Positions 17,005 to 24,861 of a stretch of 48,408 nucleotides of DNA are shown here, piece after piece. The notes beneath the pieces are model-generated. The model was not told where the DNA came from, ran no database searches, and saw only the letters and a program-made list of their open reading frames with translations. A program made the translations under genes and the position numbers. The DNA is from an uncultured Oscillospiraceae bacterium (GTDB lineage Bacteria; Bacillota; Clostridia; Oscillospirales; Oscillospiraceae): contig CAAEKQ010000182.1 of assembly GCA_900756575.1 (NCBI GenBank), positions 1-48,408 of the forward strand, in the 5' to 3' direction. How positions within the stretch are numbered: the first letter of the stretch is position 1; the number at the start of each line of letters is the position of its first letter.

Positions 17005-17415
17005 ATGAAAGTGTGGAAAAACGCGGTGCTGTTCTACATCGGCGGCATGGTCTATGTACTGCTGGAGCTTTTGTGGCGGAGATGGAGCCACGGAAGTATG
17101 TTCTTAGTTGGCGGCTGCTGCTTCCTGCTCATTGGAATGCTGGCCCGGTGGCAGCCGGAAATGCCCGGTGTGATGCAGGCGGTATTGGGGGCGTGTATGG
17201 TCACGGCGGTGGAGCTCATCAGCGGCCTCGTTATCAATCGTGCGCTGAACCTGAGGGTATGGGATTACAGCGGCCTTCCCTACAATCTCTGGGGCCAGGT
17301 GTGCATGAGCTACTTTTTCCTGTGGATTGTGGTGTCGCTTCTGGCATTGGAGCTCCACCGGCAGCTTCGGAAGCACCTGTTTGGGGAAGCGTTGCCCCGG
17401 CTGCGGCTGGTATGA
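17005..17415 (+). CDS. CmpB-like membrane protein (putative ABC transporter type IV family)
   Basis: A 136-residue membrane protein with about four hydrophobic spans and the family's 'VWDYSGLPYNLWGQVCMSYFFLW' segment near residues 90-112. This small family is common in Clostridia and is annotated as a putative ABC-transporter permease, though no ATPase gene is nearby and the function is not established. It precedes metG by 88 bases, but metG has its own promoter. Confidence 0.8.
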   Translation: MKVWKNAVLFYIGGMVYVLLELLWRRWSHGSMFLVGGCCFLLIGMLARWQPEMPGVMQAVLGACMVTAVELISGLVINRALNLRVWDYSGLPYNLWGQVCMSYFFLWIVVSLLALELHRQLRKHLFGEALPRLRLV

Positions 17416-17434
17416 GAGACGGACGAAAAAAGGC

Positions 17435-17463
17435 TTGATTTACGGCGGGTAATTGAGTATGAT
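17435..17463 (+). promoter_or_regulatory. metG promoter
   Basis: TTGATT (17435-17440), a 17-nt spacer and TATGAT (17458-17463). The short leader has no T-box features (no AGGGTGG motif and no room for the specifier stem), so tRNA-sensing control is not indicated. Confidence 0.65.
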
Positions 17464-17502
17464 AAGTAATAAGTATGCATTTCTATAGAGGAGGAATTTT
17501 CC

Positions 17503-19446
17503 GTGGAAAAGAAACCTTATTATATATCCACAGCCATTGCCTATACGTCGGCCAAGCCCCATATCGGCAATACCTATGAAATCGTTCTGGCGGACGCCAT
17601 TGCCCGCTATAAGCGTATGACCGGCTTTGATGTCTATTTCCAGACCGGCACCGACGAGCACGGTCAGAAGATCCAACAGAAGGCCGAAGCAGCCGGAATC
17701 ACCCCTCAGCAGCACGTGGACAACATCTCCGGTGAAATTCATCGGATTTGGGATCTGATGAACACCTCTTATGACAAGTTCATCCGCACCACCGACCCCG
17801 AGCACGTGGCAAAGGTGCAGAAGATCTTCAAGCGCCTGTATGAGCAGGGCGACATCTACAAGGGCAAGTATGTGGGCAAATACTGCACCCCCTGCGAGTC
17901 CTTCTGGACTGAGAGCCAGCTGGTAGACGGCAAGTGCCCCGACTGCGGCAGAGAGTGCGTGGATGCCGAGGAGGAGGCTTACTTCTTCCGTATGAGCAAA
18001 TACGCCGACCGCCTGATGGATTACATCAATGAGCATCCCGAGTTCATCCAGCCCGAGAGCCGGAAGAACGAGATGGTCAACAACTTTCTGAAGCCCGGCC
18101 TTCAGGATCTGTGCGTCTCCCGGACCTCCTTCACCTGGGGCATTCCGGTGGACTTTGATCCCGGCCATGTGGTCTATGTATGGCTGGACGCACTGACCAA
18201 CTATATCACCTTCTGCGGCTACGATCCCGACGGCAACTCCGACGAGCACTATAAGAAGTATTGGCCTGCCGACGTGCATCTCATCGGCAAGGATATCATC
18301 CGGTTCCACACCATCTACTGGCCCATTTTCCTGATGGCCCTGGGCGAGCCTCTGCCCAAGCAGGTGTTCGGCCATCCCTGGCTGCTGGTGAACAGCGGCA
18401 AGATGTCCAAGTCCACCGGCAACGTGATTTATGCCGATGATCTGGTGGAGCAGTTTGGCGTGGATGCGGTTCGGTACTATATGCTCCACGAGATGCCCTT
18501 TGCAAACGACGGCGTATTTACCTATGAGCTGATGATTGAGCGCACCAACTCCGACCTGGCAAACATTCTGGGCAACCTGGTGAACCGTACCATCGCCATG
18601 GATCACAAGTATTTTGACGGCAAGATCATGGCCCCCACCGCGGCAGAGCCTGTGGATGAGGAGCTCAAGGCCGTGGCCCTGGCAATGCCTGCCAAGGTGG
18701 AAAAGAAGATGGACGGCCTCCATGTGGCAGACGCCATCGACGAGATCTTTGTTCTGCTGCGCCGTGCCAATAAGTATATTGATGAGACTACCCCTTGGGT
18801 GCTGGCAAAGGATCCCGCCAAGGCAGACCGTCTGGGCACCGTGCTCTATAATCTGCTGGAGGCCATCCGGTTTGCGGCGATTATGCTGGAGGCATATCTC
18901 CCTGAGACTGCCGAGAAGATTCTGAAGCAGCTGAATGTGGAGAACGGCGGCGTAGCGTCTCTTGCCGAGTTCGGCGGTATGCCCGTGGGCGGCACCGTTG
19001 GAACCGCAGAGATTCTGTTCAACCGGATCGACGCAAAGAAGAAGCTGGAGGAGATCGAGGCCGCCAAGAAGGCCAAGGAAGAACCCGCCCAGCCTGAGAC
19101 CGAGCCTGTTACCTTCAAGGAGAACATCGACTTTGATGCCTTTGAGAAGGTGGACATGACGGTGGTGAAGGTGCTGGAGTGCGAGAAGGTCAAGAAGTCC
19201 AAGAAGCTCCTGCGGTTTACCCTGGACGATGGCAGCGGCACCCCCCGGCAGATCCTCTCCGGCATTGCGGCCTACTATCAGCCCGAGGAGCTGGTGGGCA
19301 AGACTCTGGTGGCCTGCACCAACCTGGCCCCCAGAAAGATGATGGGCCTGGAGTCCTGCGGTATGCTGCTGTCTGCGGAAAAGGATGACAAGCTGAATCT
19401 TCTGATGCTGGACGACGCGATCCCCGCCGGTGCAAAGCTCTGCTGA
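17503..19446 (+). CDS. metG: Methionyl-tRNA synthetase with C-terminal tRNA-binding domain
   Basis: A 647-residue class I synthetase that charges tRNA-Met. The start is GTG with AGAGGAGG upstream. The HIGH-type signature is PHIGN near residue 18, the zinc-knuckle cysteines are in 'CTPCESFW' and 'CPDCGREC' (about 127-150), and KMSKS is at about 300-304. An anticodon-binding helical domain follows, then a Lys/Glu/Ala linker and an EMAP/Trbp111-like tRNA-binding domain (about 545-645). The length matches two-domain clostridial MetG. The rqcP-like gene begins nine bases past the stop. Confidence 0.97.
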   Translation: MEKKPYYISTAIAYTSAKPHIGNTYEIVLADAIARYKRMTGFDVYFQTGTDEHGQKIQQKAEAAGITPQQHVDNISGEIHRIWDLMNTSYDKFIRTTDPEHVAKVQKIFKRLYEQGDIYKGKYVGKYCTPCESFWTESQLVDGKCPDCGRECVDAEEEAYFFRMSKYADRLMDYINEHPEFIQPESRKNEMVNNFLKPGLQDLCVSRTSFTWGIPVDFDPGHVVYVWLDALTNYITFCGYDPDGNSDEHYKKYWPADVHLIGKDIIRFHTIYWPIFLMALGEPLPKQVFGHPWLLVNSGKMSKSTGNVIYADDLVEQFGVDAVRYYMLHEMPFANDGVFTYELMIERTNSDLANILGNLVNRTIAMDHKYFDGKIMAPTAAEPVDEELKAVALAMPAKVEKKMDGLHVADAIDEIFVLLRRANKYIDETTPWVLAKDPAKADRLGTVLYNLLEAIRFAAIMLEAYLPETAEKILKQLNVENGGVASLAEFGGMPVGGTVGTAEILFNRIDAKKKLEEIEAAKKAKEEPAQPETEPVTFKENIDFDAFEKVDMTVVKVLECEKVKKSKKLLRFTLDDGSGTPRQILSGIAAYYQPEELVGKTLVACTNLAPRKMMGLESCGMLLSAEKDDKLNLLMLDDAIPAGAKLC

Positions 19447-19455
19447 GGAACCGCT

Positions 19456-19698
19456 ATGCGACTGGACAAATATTTGAAGGTATCCCGGCTGATTAAGCGC
19501 CGCACCGTGGCCAACGAGGCCTGTGACGGCGAGCGGGTCATGGTCAATGGCAGAACCGCCAAGGCCAGCTATGACGTAAAAATCGGCGATATTCTGGAAA
19601 TCCGCTTTGGTCAGAAGACCGTAAAGGTGGAGGTGCTGGATCTCAGCGAGTCCACCAAGAAGGCGGATGCCGTGGCAATGTATCGAGAGATCACCTGA
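19456..19698 (+). CDS. S4-domain RNA-binding protein, RqcP/YabO-like
   Basis: An 80-residue S4 protein: 'MRLDKYLKVSRLIKRRTVANEACDGERVMVNGRTAKASYDVKIGD' is the full S4 fold, arranged as in RqcP (YabO). RqcP acts with RqcH on 50S subunits to add alanine tails to stalled peptides. HslR-type S4 proteins are also similar. It sits just behind metG and in the same 10-kb stretch as prfC and the GTPase-NYN gene, all linked to ribosome function. Co-transcription with metG is likely. Confidence 0.85.
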   Translation: MRLDKYLKVSRLIKRRTVANEACDGERVMVNGRTAKASYDVKIGDILEIRFGQKTVKVEVLDLSESTKKADAVAMYREIT

Positions 19699-19722
19699 CG
19701 CATCCGTGAGAGGAGAATCCCG

Positions 19723-20226
19723 ATGTATGAGCAGGTTGAGACAAAGCGCATGGGCAAAAAGGGCTGGCTGCTCCGGGTTCTGCTGCCCATTGCGGTGGCG
19801 GTGATGCTGATCAGCTCCATCGTTCTGATTTGGGCGGTTCAGTATCATGTGCAGTACCGGAATTTTGTGTCCCGGCTGTCGGACAGCGTGACCTATGCCT
19901 ATTCCCATCATACCCTCCACGGGGATGCCGGGGAAGCGCAGCCTGTTTGGGTCAAAGGGGAAAATGTCTACCATCTCTACAATTATATTGTGGTCAGCGG
20001 CGAGGGTAAGGTAATTCGCAAGCTGCCGGTAACGGAGCCCGGAATTGATCTGGACTTTGGGGACGGAAGCAACCTCAAGGCCTGGGACAGTGAATCCGGC
20101 GGCGCGATCCTGTGCTACACCGATGATGCGGGGCAGTATGCTTTTGTGGCAAAGAGCGTTAGCATGGAGACCATGCAGGTGAATTTTCTGTCCCTGTCGA
20201 ACAACATTGCCTGGAAAGAGGAATAG
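19723..20226 (+). CDS. Membrane-anchored hypothetical protein
   Basis: A 167-residue protein with a good ribosome binding site (GAGAGGAG). One hydrophobic helix at about residues 17-40 is preceded by a Lys/Arg-rich cytoplasmic N-terminus. The rest, about 125 residues, is a beta-rich extracytoplasmic segment (VWVKGENVYHLYNYIVVSGEGKVIRKLP). I recognise no family. The basic flank predicts a single-pass protein with the C-terminus outside. It follows rqcP-like by 24 bases and probably shares its transcript. Confidence 0.75.
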   Translation: MYEQVETKRMGKKGWLLRVLLPIAVAVMLISSIVLIWAVQYHVQYRNFVSRLSDSVTYAYSHHTLHGDAGEAQPVWVKGENVYHLYNYIVVSGEGKVIRKLPVTEPGIDLDFGDGSNLKAWDSESGGAILCYTDDAGQYAFVAKSVSMETMQVNFLSLSNNIAWKEE

Positions 20227-20230
20227 AATC

Positions 20231-20262
20231 TGGCCCGGGTGCAGGAAACTGTGCCCGGGCCG
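20231..20262 (+). terminator. GC-rich hairpin after the membrane hypothetical gene
   Basis: GGCCCGGGTGCAG pairs with CTGTGCCCGGGCC (two G-U pairs) around a GAAA tetraloop. Only three T's follow, so it is a weak terminator or a stabilising or attenuating structure. Confidence 0.5.
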
Positions 20263-20283
20263 TTTCAGAAAGGGGAAAAATCA

Positions 20284-21138
20284 TTGGAACCCTTGGATGT
20301 AGCTTATAATGAGCGGCTGGTTCGCGCACTGATTGGGCGGCAGCTGCGGGAGGACGCCATGCCCCAGGCCCATCGGGGACGGCCCATGTTTTCGTTTTGG
20401 GGCGAGGAGCTGGACTTTTCCGGCGGCGACGTCCATGCTCAGCGGGCCTATCGGATTTACCTCAGCTATGACGAAAATCGGGTGATTACTGATGCGCAAG
20501 TTGTGGTCGAAGGGGAGCTGATCAGCCCATGCAGCGGCTATTTCCCGGAGGCACTGGACGAATTTGACTATGAGACCGTGCTGGACTGGTGCATGAAACA
20601 GACCCGTCCGGTACCGGAACGGAGGATTACCATGAAACGTACCTTAATTGTAGTGGATATGCAGAACGATTTCATCGACGGCTCCCTGGGCACCCCCGAG
20701 GCCCAGGCCATTGTGCCTGCGGTAAAGGCGAAGATTCAGGCCTATCGAGATCGGGGCGACGAGATCATCTTCACCCGGGACACCCACGGGGCAGATTATC
20801 TCTCCACGCCGGAGGGAAAGAAGCTGCCGGTGGTACATTGTGTTCAGGGCACCCAGGGCTGGGAACTGGCTCCGGGCCTGTGGCAGGAGGGCGAGACCAT
20901 TATCAATAAGCCCACCTTTGGCTATAGCGGCTGGGCAGATATGGATTTTCAGCAGGTGGAGCTGGTGGGACTGTGCACGGATATCTGCGTGGTGTCCAAT
21001 GCGCTGCTCCTAAAGGCGCTGTTCCCAGAGGCGGAGATCTCCGTGGATGCGTCCTGCTGCGCCGGTGTAACTCCCGAAAGCCATGAGGCCGCACTGCTGA
21101 CCATGAAGATGTGCCAAATCGACGTGATAAACAACTGA
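20284..21138 (+). CDS. Isochorismatase/nicotinamidase-family hydrolase with unknown N-terminal domain
   Basis: One frame encodes two parts. Residues 1-116, from the TTG at 20284 (AAAGGGG upstream), form an unrecognised alpha/beta domain (SFWGEELDFSGGDVHAQRAYRIYLSYD). From the ATG at 20632 follows a complete 168-residue cysteine hydrolase. Its catalytic triad is visible: Asp in 'VVDMQNDF', Lys in 'INKPTFGY' and Cys in 'LCTDICVVSNALL'. Nicotinamidases of this fold release nicotinate for NAD salvage, but the substrate is not certain. The inner ATG has its own strong GGAGG seven bases upstream, so the hydrolase may also be made alone. A lost stop codon that fused two genes is an alternative. Confidence 0.8.
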   Translation: MEPLDVAYNERLVRALIGRQLREDAMPQAHRGRPMFSFWGEELDFSGGDVHAQRAYRIYLSYDENRVITDAQVVVEGELISPCSGYFPEALDEFDYETVLDWCMKQTRPVPERRITMKRTLIVVDMQNDFIDGSLGTPEAQAIVPAVKAKIQAYRDRGDEIIFTRDTHGADYLSTPEGKKLPVVHCVQGTQGWELAPGLWQEGETIINKPTFGYSGWADMDFQQVELVGLCTDICVVSNALLLKALFPEAEISVDASCCAGVTPESHEAALLTMKMCQIDVINN

Positions 21139-21521
21139 AATATCCCGCGCTGCAATCCGGAAGTTCCGCCGGATTCGCGGCGCGTTGTTCTTTGCGGTTG
21201 ACATAAAAGTTCGCAAACGAATTACATCGAATCATTTGCTGATTTACACAAAAATGTTGTGGAAATTTAGCACTCAGCACTTGACAGTGCTAGGAAGGGT
21301 GCTATAATAAAGACATACAGAAAGGGTGCGTTCAAAGGAACGGAATCGTCCCGATGAAGTGGCTCTGACCAGGAATTTTTGTGGGAAATATATTTTTTCT
21401 CACGAAGAGCGGCTGAAACTATTGCACTTTTCTGTGCAGTGTGCTAAACTTAAAAAGTACGAAGTGATTGTACACGGTTACGCTTCGGAACGGATTAACT
21501 TTTGAAAGGAAGTTCTTTACT
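21139..21521 (+). other. Long leader region of the cupin-SDR operon
   Basis: These 383 bases hold no gene. They contain a CIRCE-like operator with promoter P1, a roughly 200-base leader with small hairpins (CGTTC-AAAG-GAACG near 21330), and a second promoter P2 (TTGCAC 21422, 17 nt, TAAACT 21445). I do not recognise a known riboswitch in the leader. Confidence 0.6.
21267..21308 (+). promoter_or_regulatory. CIRCE-like HrcA operator overlapping promoter
   Basis: TTAGCACTC (21267-21275), nine bases, then CAGTGCTAG (21285-21293), against the CIRCE consensus TTAGCACTC-N9-GAGTGCTAA: the left arm is exact and the right arm matches 7 of 9. The right arm overlaps the -35 TTGACA (21281-21286). TATAAT follows at 21303-21308 with a 16-nt spacer. 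HrcA bound here would block transcription. Confidence 0.72.
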
Positions 21522-21902
21522 ATGGCTAAGTACAGAATTCAGAGAGCCAAGGGCGTAGAGGGCAGCACCATCTACACCTACACTGCTCCCGGTCACAACG
21601 AGTGTGTTCCTACCCGTCTGTTCGACGTTGATGGCGGCGGCGCTAACGACATCGAGGGCGGCAAGATGATCATGGGTATTACCTATTTCGTACCCGGCGG
21701 CGGATGCGATTACGGTGCAAATCCCCTGGAGTCCATCTACTACATCCTCACTGGCGAGATGACCCTGAAGACCGAGGACGGCGAGACCGTGCTTCACGCT
21801 GGCGATGCATTCCATTGCGCTGGCGGCGTTGCGAAGTCCGTCACCAACACCGGCACCGAGGTTACTCAGATGCTGGTTTGCCTGCTGCCTCCCCAGAAGT
21901 AA
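21522..21902 (+). CDS. Small cupin-domain protein
   Basis: A 126-residue single cupin barrel. The frame is open from 21468, but the ATG at 21522 with AAAGGAAG upstream gives MAKYRIQRAKGVEG. Cupin motif 1 is around 'GGGCDYGANPLESIYYILTGEMTL' and motif 2 around 'LHAGDAFHCAGGVAKSVTNTG'. The usual metal histidines of motif 1 are replaced, although His and Cys occur in motif 2, so metal binding is uncertain. It is the first gene after the CIRCE-like promoter and shares strongly biased codons with the SDR gene 80 bases downstream. Its partner suggests a sugar-acid or keto-substrate role. That role is inference. Confidence 0.82.
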   Translation: MAKYRIQRAKGVEGSTIYTYTAPGHNECVPTRLFDVDGGGANDIEGGKMIMGITYFVPGGGCDYGANPLESIYYILTGEMTLKTEDGETVLHAGDAFHCAGGVAKSVTNTGTEVTQMLVCLLPPQK

Positions 21903-21982
21903 GACAGCGGTTCCACTGCATTGATTCATCTGCCGGATTCCGGCTTTGAATACTAACATACTAAATTAAGGAGTTGTTTATA

Positions 21983-22864
21983 ATGCCCAAGGTTTATACT
22001 GGCGATCTGACCAAGATGTTCGACATCTCTGGTAAGAAGGCAATGATTTTCGGCGGCGCTGGCGGTTTCGGCGAGGCAATCGCTGCCGGTTACGCTGCGA
22101 ACGGCTGCTCTGTTTGCATTTCTTCCCGTTCCGAGGAGAAGCTGCAGGCTGCTAAGGCTAAGATTGAGGCTGCTGCCGCTCCCGGCGTTAAGGTTATGTA
22201 CATCGCTGGCGACGCTGGCGACGAGGAGTTCGTAAAGAAGGCTGTTGAGGTTGTTACCGGTCCCGAGGGTCTGGGCGGCTGCGACATCTTGGTCAACGCT
22301 CAGGGTATCAACAAGAAGATGTGGTCCTGGGAGATCGACACCGATTTCTTCGAGAAGATGCTGCACACCAACATCACCTCTCTGATGCTGACCTGCAAGT
22401 ACTTCGGCAACTGGATGAAGTCCAACAATGTCGAGGGTGCTGAGAAGATCGGCGAGGCTGATTTCGAGCATGGCAAGTGCAACCCCAACCAGGGCTATGG
22501 CAAGATCATCAACTTCGGTTCCGTCCGTGGCATCCGTGCTGTTGCAAACGGCGGTAACGGCAACGTTCCCTACAACACCACCAAGGGTGCTGTTGAGATG
22601 CTGACCAAGGCTTATGCTGCTGACCTGCGTCCTAACATCCAGGTCAACGCAATCGGCCCCACCATCACCTATACTCCCATGATGGTTGGTCTGCTGCCCC
22701 CCGACGAGAAGGTTCGTAACGGCATCGCTGGCAGCCTGCCCGCTCAGCGTATCGGCTACGAGATCGACGTAGTTGGCCCCGCTATCTTCCTGGCTTCCGC
22801 TGCTTCCGACATGGTTACCGCTACCACCATCTATCCCGATGGCGGCCTGGTTGCAACCTCGTAA
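21983..22864 (+). CDS. Short-chain dehydrogenase/reductase
   Basis: A 293-residue SDR from the ATG at 21983 (AAGGAG upstream). It has the Rossmann glycine motif GGAGGFGEAI near residue 22, an 'NAQGIN' NAG-type motif, catalytic Ser in 'INFGSVRG' and the YxxxK pair in 'PYNTTKGAVE', and a C-terminal 'YPDGGLVAT'. Relatives include gluconate 5-dehydrogenases and 3-oxoacyl-ACP reductases; the sequence does not decide between them. Heavy use of GCT, GGT, CGT, CTG and AAG codons marks it as a very highly expressed gene, unlike the flanking genes. It ends at a strong UUCG-loop terminator. Confidence 0.9.
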   Translation: MPKVYTGDLTKMFDISGKKAMIFGGAGGFGEAIAAGYAANGCSVCISSRSEEKLQAAKAKIEAAAAPGVKVMYIAGDAGDEEFVKKAVEVVTGPEGLGGCDILVNAQGINKKMWSWEIDTDFFEKMLHTNITSLMLTCKYFGNWMKSNNVEGAEKIGEADFEHGKCNPNQGYGKIINFGSVRGIRAVANGGNGNVPYNTTKGAVEMLTKAYAADLRPNIQVNAIGPTITYTPMMVGLLPPDEKVRNGIAGSLPAQRIGYEIDVVGPAIFLASAASDMVTATTIYPDGGLVATS

Positions 22865-22890
22865 TCTGCGGATTTCGATTCGAATTTATG

Positions 22891-22919
22891 GCCGTGCCTC
22901 TTCGGAGGCACGGCTTTTT
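22891..22919 (+). terminator. Terminator after the SDR gene
   Basis: A 10-bp GC-rich stem (GCCGTGCCTC/GAGGCACGGC) around a TTCG tetraloop is followed by five T's. Confidence 0.92.
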
Positions 22920-22941
22920 CACTCTATTCCTGGAGGTTTCT

Positions 22942-23964
22942 ATGAAGCAATTCCTGCCCCTAGTGTTGGCGCTGATCCTGCTGACCGGCTGCGGTGCCGG
23001 CAATCCCAGTGTGGAAAAACAGGAGAAAACCGTCTATGCCATGGATACGGTGATGACCCTTACCGTCTATCCGGAACAAAACGGCGAGGATTTGTCGCCG
23101 ATATTGGATGCCGCAGAATCGGAAATTCGGCGGCTGGATGCGCTGCTGTCGATTTCTAACGAACAGGGGGATATTTACCGGCTGAATCACGACGGCTCGG
23201 CGTCGGTTACCCAGGAAACGGGGCTGCTTGTGCAGCGGGCACTGAGCGTTGCGGCGGATACCGATGGCGCGTTTGACCCGACGGTTTATCCGCTGATGGA
23301 GCTGTGGGGCTTCCCCACCGAGCAATACCGCGTGCCGACCCAGGAAGCGCTGGATACGGCGGAGGCGGCAGTGGGCTATGACCGGGTGACGGTGACGCAT
23401 ACTGATTCGGACTGGAATGTTACCTTGCCGGAGCAGGGCGAACTTGATTTAGGCGGCATTGCCAAGGGCTACACGGCCCATGAGGTGGTAGAGGTGCTGG
23501 AACGCCAGAAGGTGAACTCCGGAATCCTGTCATTGGGAGGCAATGTGGCAACGCTGGGCCGAAAACCGGACGGCAGCTGCTGGAAGGTAGCAGTGGAGAA
23601 CCCAGACAAAAGCGGGGATTACCTCGGCACCATGGAGCTGGACGGCGGTATGTTTGCCATTTCCTCCGGTGGCTATGAGCGCTATTTTGAGCAGGCTGGG
23701 GTGCGCTATCATCATATTCTGGATCCTCACACCGGATATCCCGCAGATACTGGACTACTGAGCGTGACTGTGGTATCATCAGATGGAACGCTGGCGGATG
23801 CACTGAGCACGGCGCTGTTCGTCATGGGCAGGGATAAGGCCCAGGATTATTGGCGGCAGCACTCCGGCGAATTCGACATGATCTTATTTGACGGAACGAC
23901 CCTGTATACAACACCGGGCGTGACGCTGGATACCGCATATCCGGTGACGGAGGTAACCCCATGA
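22942..23964 (+). CDS. apbE: FAD:protein FMN transferase, lipoprotein
   Basis: A 340-residue ApbE. The ATG at 22942 has GGAGG upstream and gives a lipoprotein signal (MKQFLPLVLALILLTGC), with Cys17 as the lipidated residue. Family motifs follow: 'YAMDTVMTLTVY', 'DALLSISNEQGDIYRLN', 'FDPTVYPLMELWGF', 'LDLGGIAKGYTAHEV', 'LSLGGNVATLG' and 'HHILDPHTGYPAD'. It attaches FMN covalently to Thr/Ser of extracytoplasmic flavoproteins such as Rnf/Nqr subunits or reductases. Its stop overlaps the next start (ATGA), so it is tightly coupled to the NusG-II and Gx transporter genes. No flavinylation target is visible in the window. Confidence 0.95.
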   Translation: MKQFLPLVLALILLTGCGAGNPSVEKQEKTVYAMDTVMTLTVYPEQNGEDLSPILDAAESEIRRLDALLSISNEQGDIYRLNHDGSASVTQETGLLVQRALSVAADTDGAFDPTVYPLMELWGFPTEQYRVPTQEALDTAEAAVGYDRVTVTHTDSDWNVTLPEQGELDLGGIAKGYTAHEVVEVLERQKVNSGILSLGGNVATLGRKPDGSCWKVAVENPDKSGDYLGTMELDGGMFAISSGGYERYFEQAGVRYHHILDPHTGYPADTGLLSVTVVSSDGTLADALSTALFVMGRDKAQDYWRQHSGEFDMILFDGTTLYTTPGVTLDTAYPVTEVTP

Positions 23965-24323
23965 AGGTAAGAAAACGGGAAATCATTTTTGTACTGATTC
24001 TGGCGGCAGCCTTATTGGCCTGGGCGTTGTGGCCCAAAGCCCAGGGGAGCCGGGTTTTGGTGACCATCGACGGAAAAAATGCCGGGAGCTATTCCCTGCT
24101 TCAGCCGCGGCAGATTCCCCTGGAGGGCTATGGCGGCTATTCCCTGACCCTGGTGATTCAGGACGGGAAGGCCCATGTAGAGGATTCCACCTGCCCGGAT
24201 CTCATTTGCCAGAACCACGCGGCGATTTCCCGGGACTCCGAGCAGATCATCTGCCTGCCTGCCCGAATTGTGATTACCGTAACCGGTGGAGAGGAGGAGG
24301 GCTTCGATGCCATCGCCCAATAA
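23961..24323 (+). CDS. NusG domain II-containing membrane-anchored protein
   Basis: A 120-residue protein with one N-terminal transmembrane helix (IIFVLILAAALLAWALWP) and an extracytoplasmic NusG-II domain with the signature 'CPDLICQNHAAISRDSEQIICLPARIVITV', whose paired cysteines may bind a cofactor or form disulfides. The family regularly accompanies ApbE and Gx transporter genes in Firmicutes, in a redox context. It overlaps apbE by 4 bases and the next gene by 17. Confidence 0.9.
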   Translation: MKVRKREIIFVLILAAALLAWALWPKAQGSRVLVTIDGKNAGSYSLLQPRQIPLEGYGGYSLTLVIQDGKAHVEDSTCPDLICQNHAAISRDSEQIICLPARIVITVTGGEEEGFDAIAQ

Positions 24324-24813
24324 AACCCGGAAGCTCACCACCCTGGCCATGCTGGCGGCGTCGGCCCTGGTGCTGTCCTGGCTGGATTCGCTGATCCCCG
24401 TTTCCGGGGTGCTGCCCGGGGCAAAGCTGGGGCTTGCAAACCTCAGCGTACTCATGGGGCTGTATTTGCTGGGGCCCGGCGCCGGCGGGATTTTGTGCCT
24501 GCTAAAGGTGCTGCTTTCTACGTTTCTGTTTGGCAATGCCTTTTCGTTTTTTTATGCTCTGGCGGGAAGCGTCCTGAGCTATGCGGTGATGCTGATCCTC
24601 AAAAAATACTGCTCCGTGGTATTCGTGTCGGTGATGGGCGGAATGTTCCACAACCTGGGCCAGCTGCTGGTGGCGGCGGCGGTGCTGGAAACCATGGGAC
24701 TGATGGCCTACCTCCCGGTGCTGCTGCTGTGCGGACTGGGCGCAGGCTGTGCCATCGGCGTGGTAGGCGGCATTTTAACCAAGCGAATTCAGGGCATTCT
24801 TGAAAAAACATAG
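24307..24813 (+). CDS. Gx transporter family membrane protein (Hpre_diP_synt_I)
   Basis: A 168-residue membrane protein; the ATG at 24307 has GGAGGAGG upstream. It has five or six hydrophobic segments and the family segment 'PGAKLGLANLSVLMGLYLLGP'. It resembles ECF S components and was historically annotated as heptaprenyl diphosphate synthase component I. In this three-gene cassette with apbE and NusG-II it probably moves a flavin or quinone-related precursor. That role is inference. Confidence 0.88.
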   Translation: MPSPNKTRKLTTLAMLAASALVLSWLDSLIPVSGVLPGAKLGLANLSVLMGLYLLGPGAGGILCLLKVLLSTFLFGNAFSFFYALAGSVLSYAVMLILKKYCSVVFVSVMGGMFHNLGQLLVAAAVLETMGLMAYLPVLLLCGLGAGCAIGVVGGILTKRIQGILEKT

Positions 24814-24826
24814 AAAAATTCCTCTC

Positions 24827-24848
24827 CAAAATCGGAGAGGAATTTTTG
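24827..24848. terminator. Terminator between Gx gene and beta-helix gene
   Basis: AATTCCTCTCC pairs with GGAGAGGAATT around AAAATC, with A/T runs on both sides. It can serve both converging genes. Confidence 0.8.
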
Positions 24849-24861
24849 ATATCCGATGAAA

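Noticed and set aside
17416..17502. T-box leader for metG
   Set aside because: The gap is only 87 bases, with no T-box sequence, specifier loop or terminator/antiterminator pair.
17440..19974. 844-codon minus-strand frame opposite metG
   Set aside because: It is a shadow of the GC-rich metG coding strand; metG has all catalytic motifs, a ribosome binding site and a promoter.
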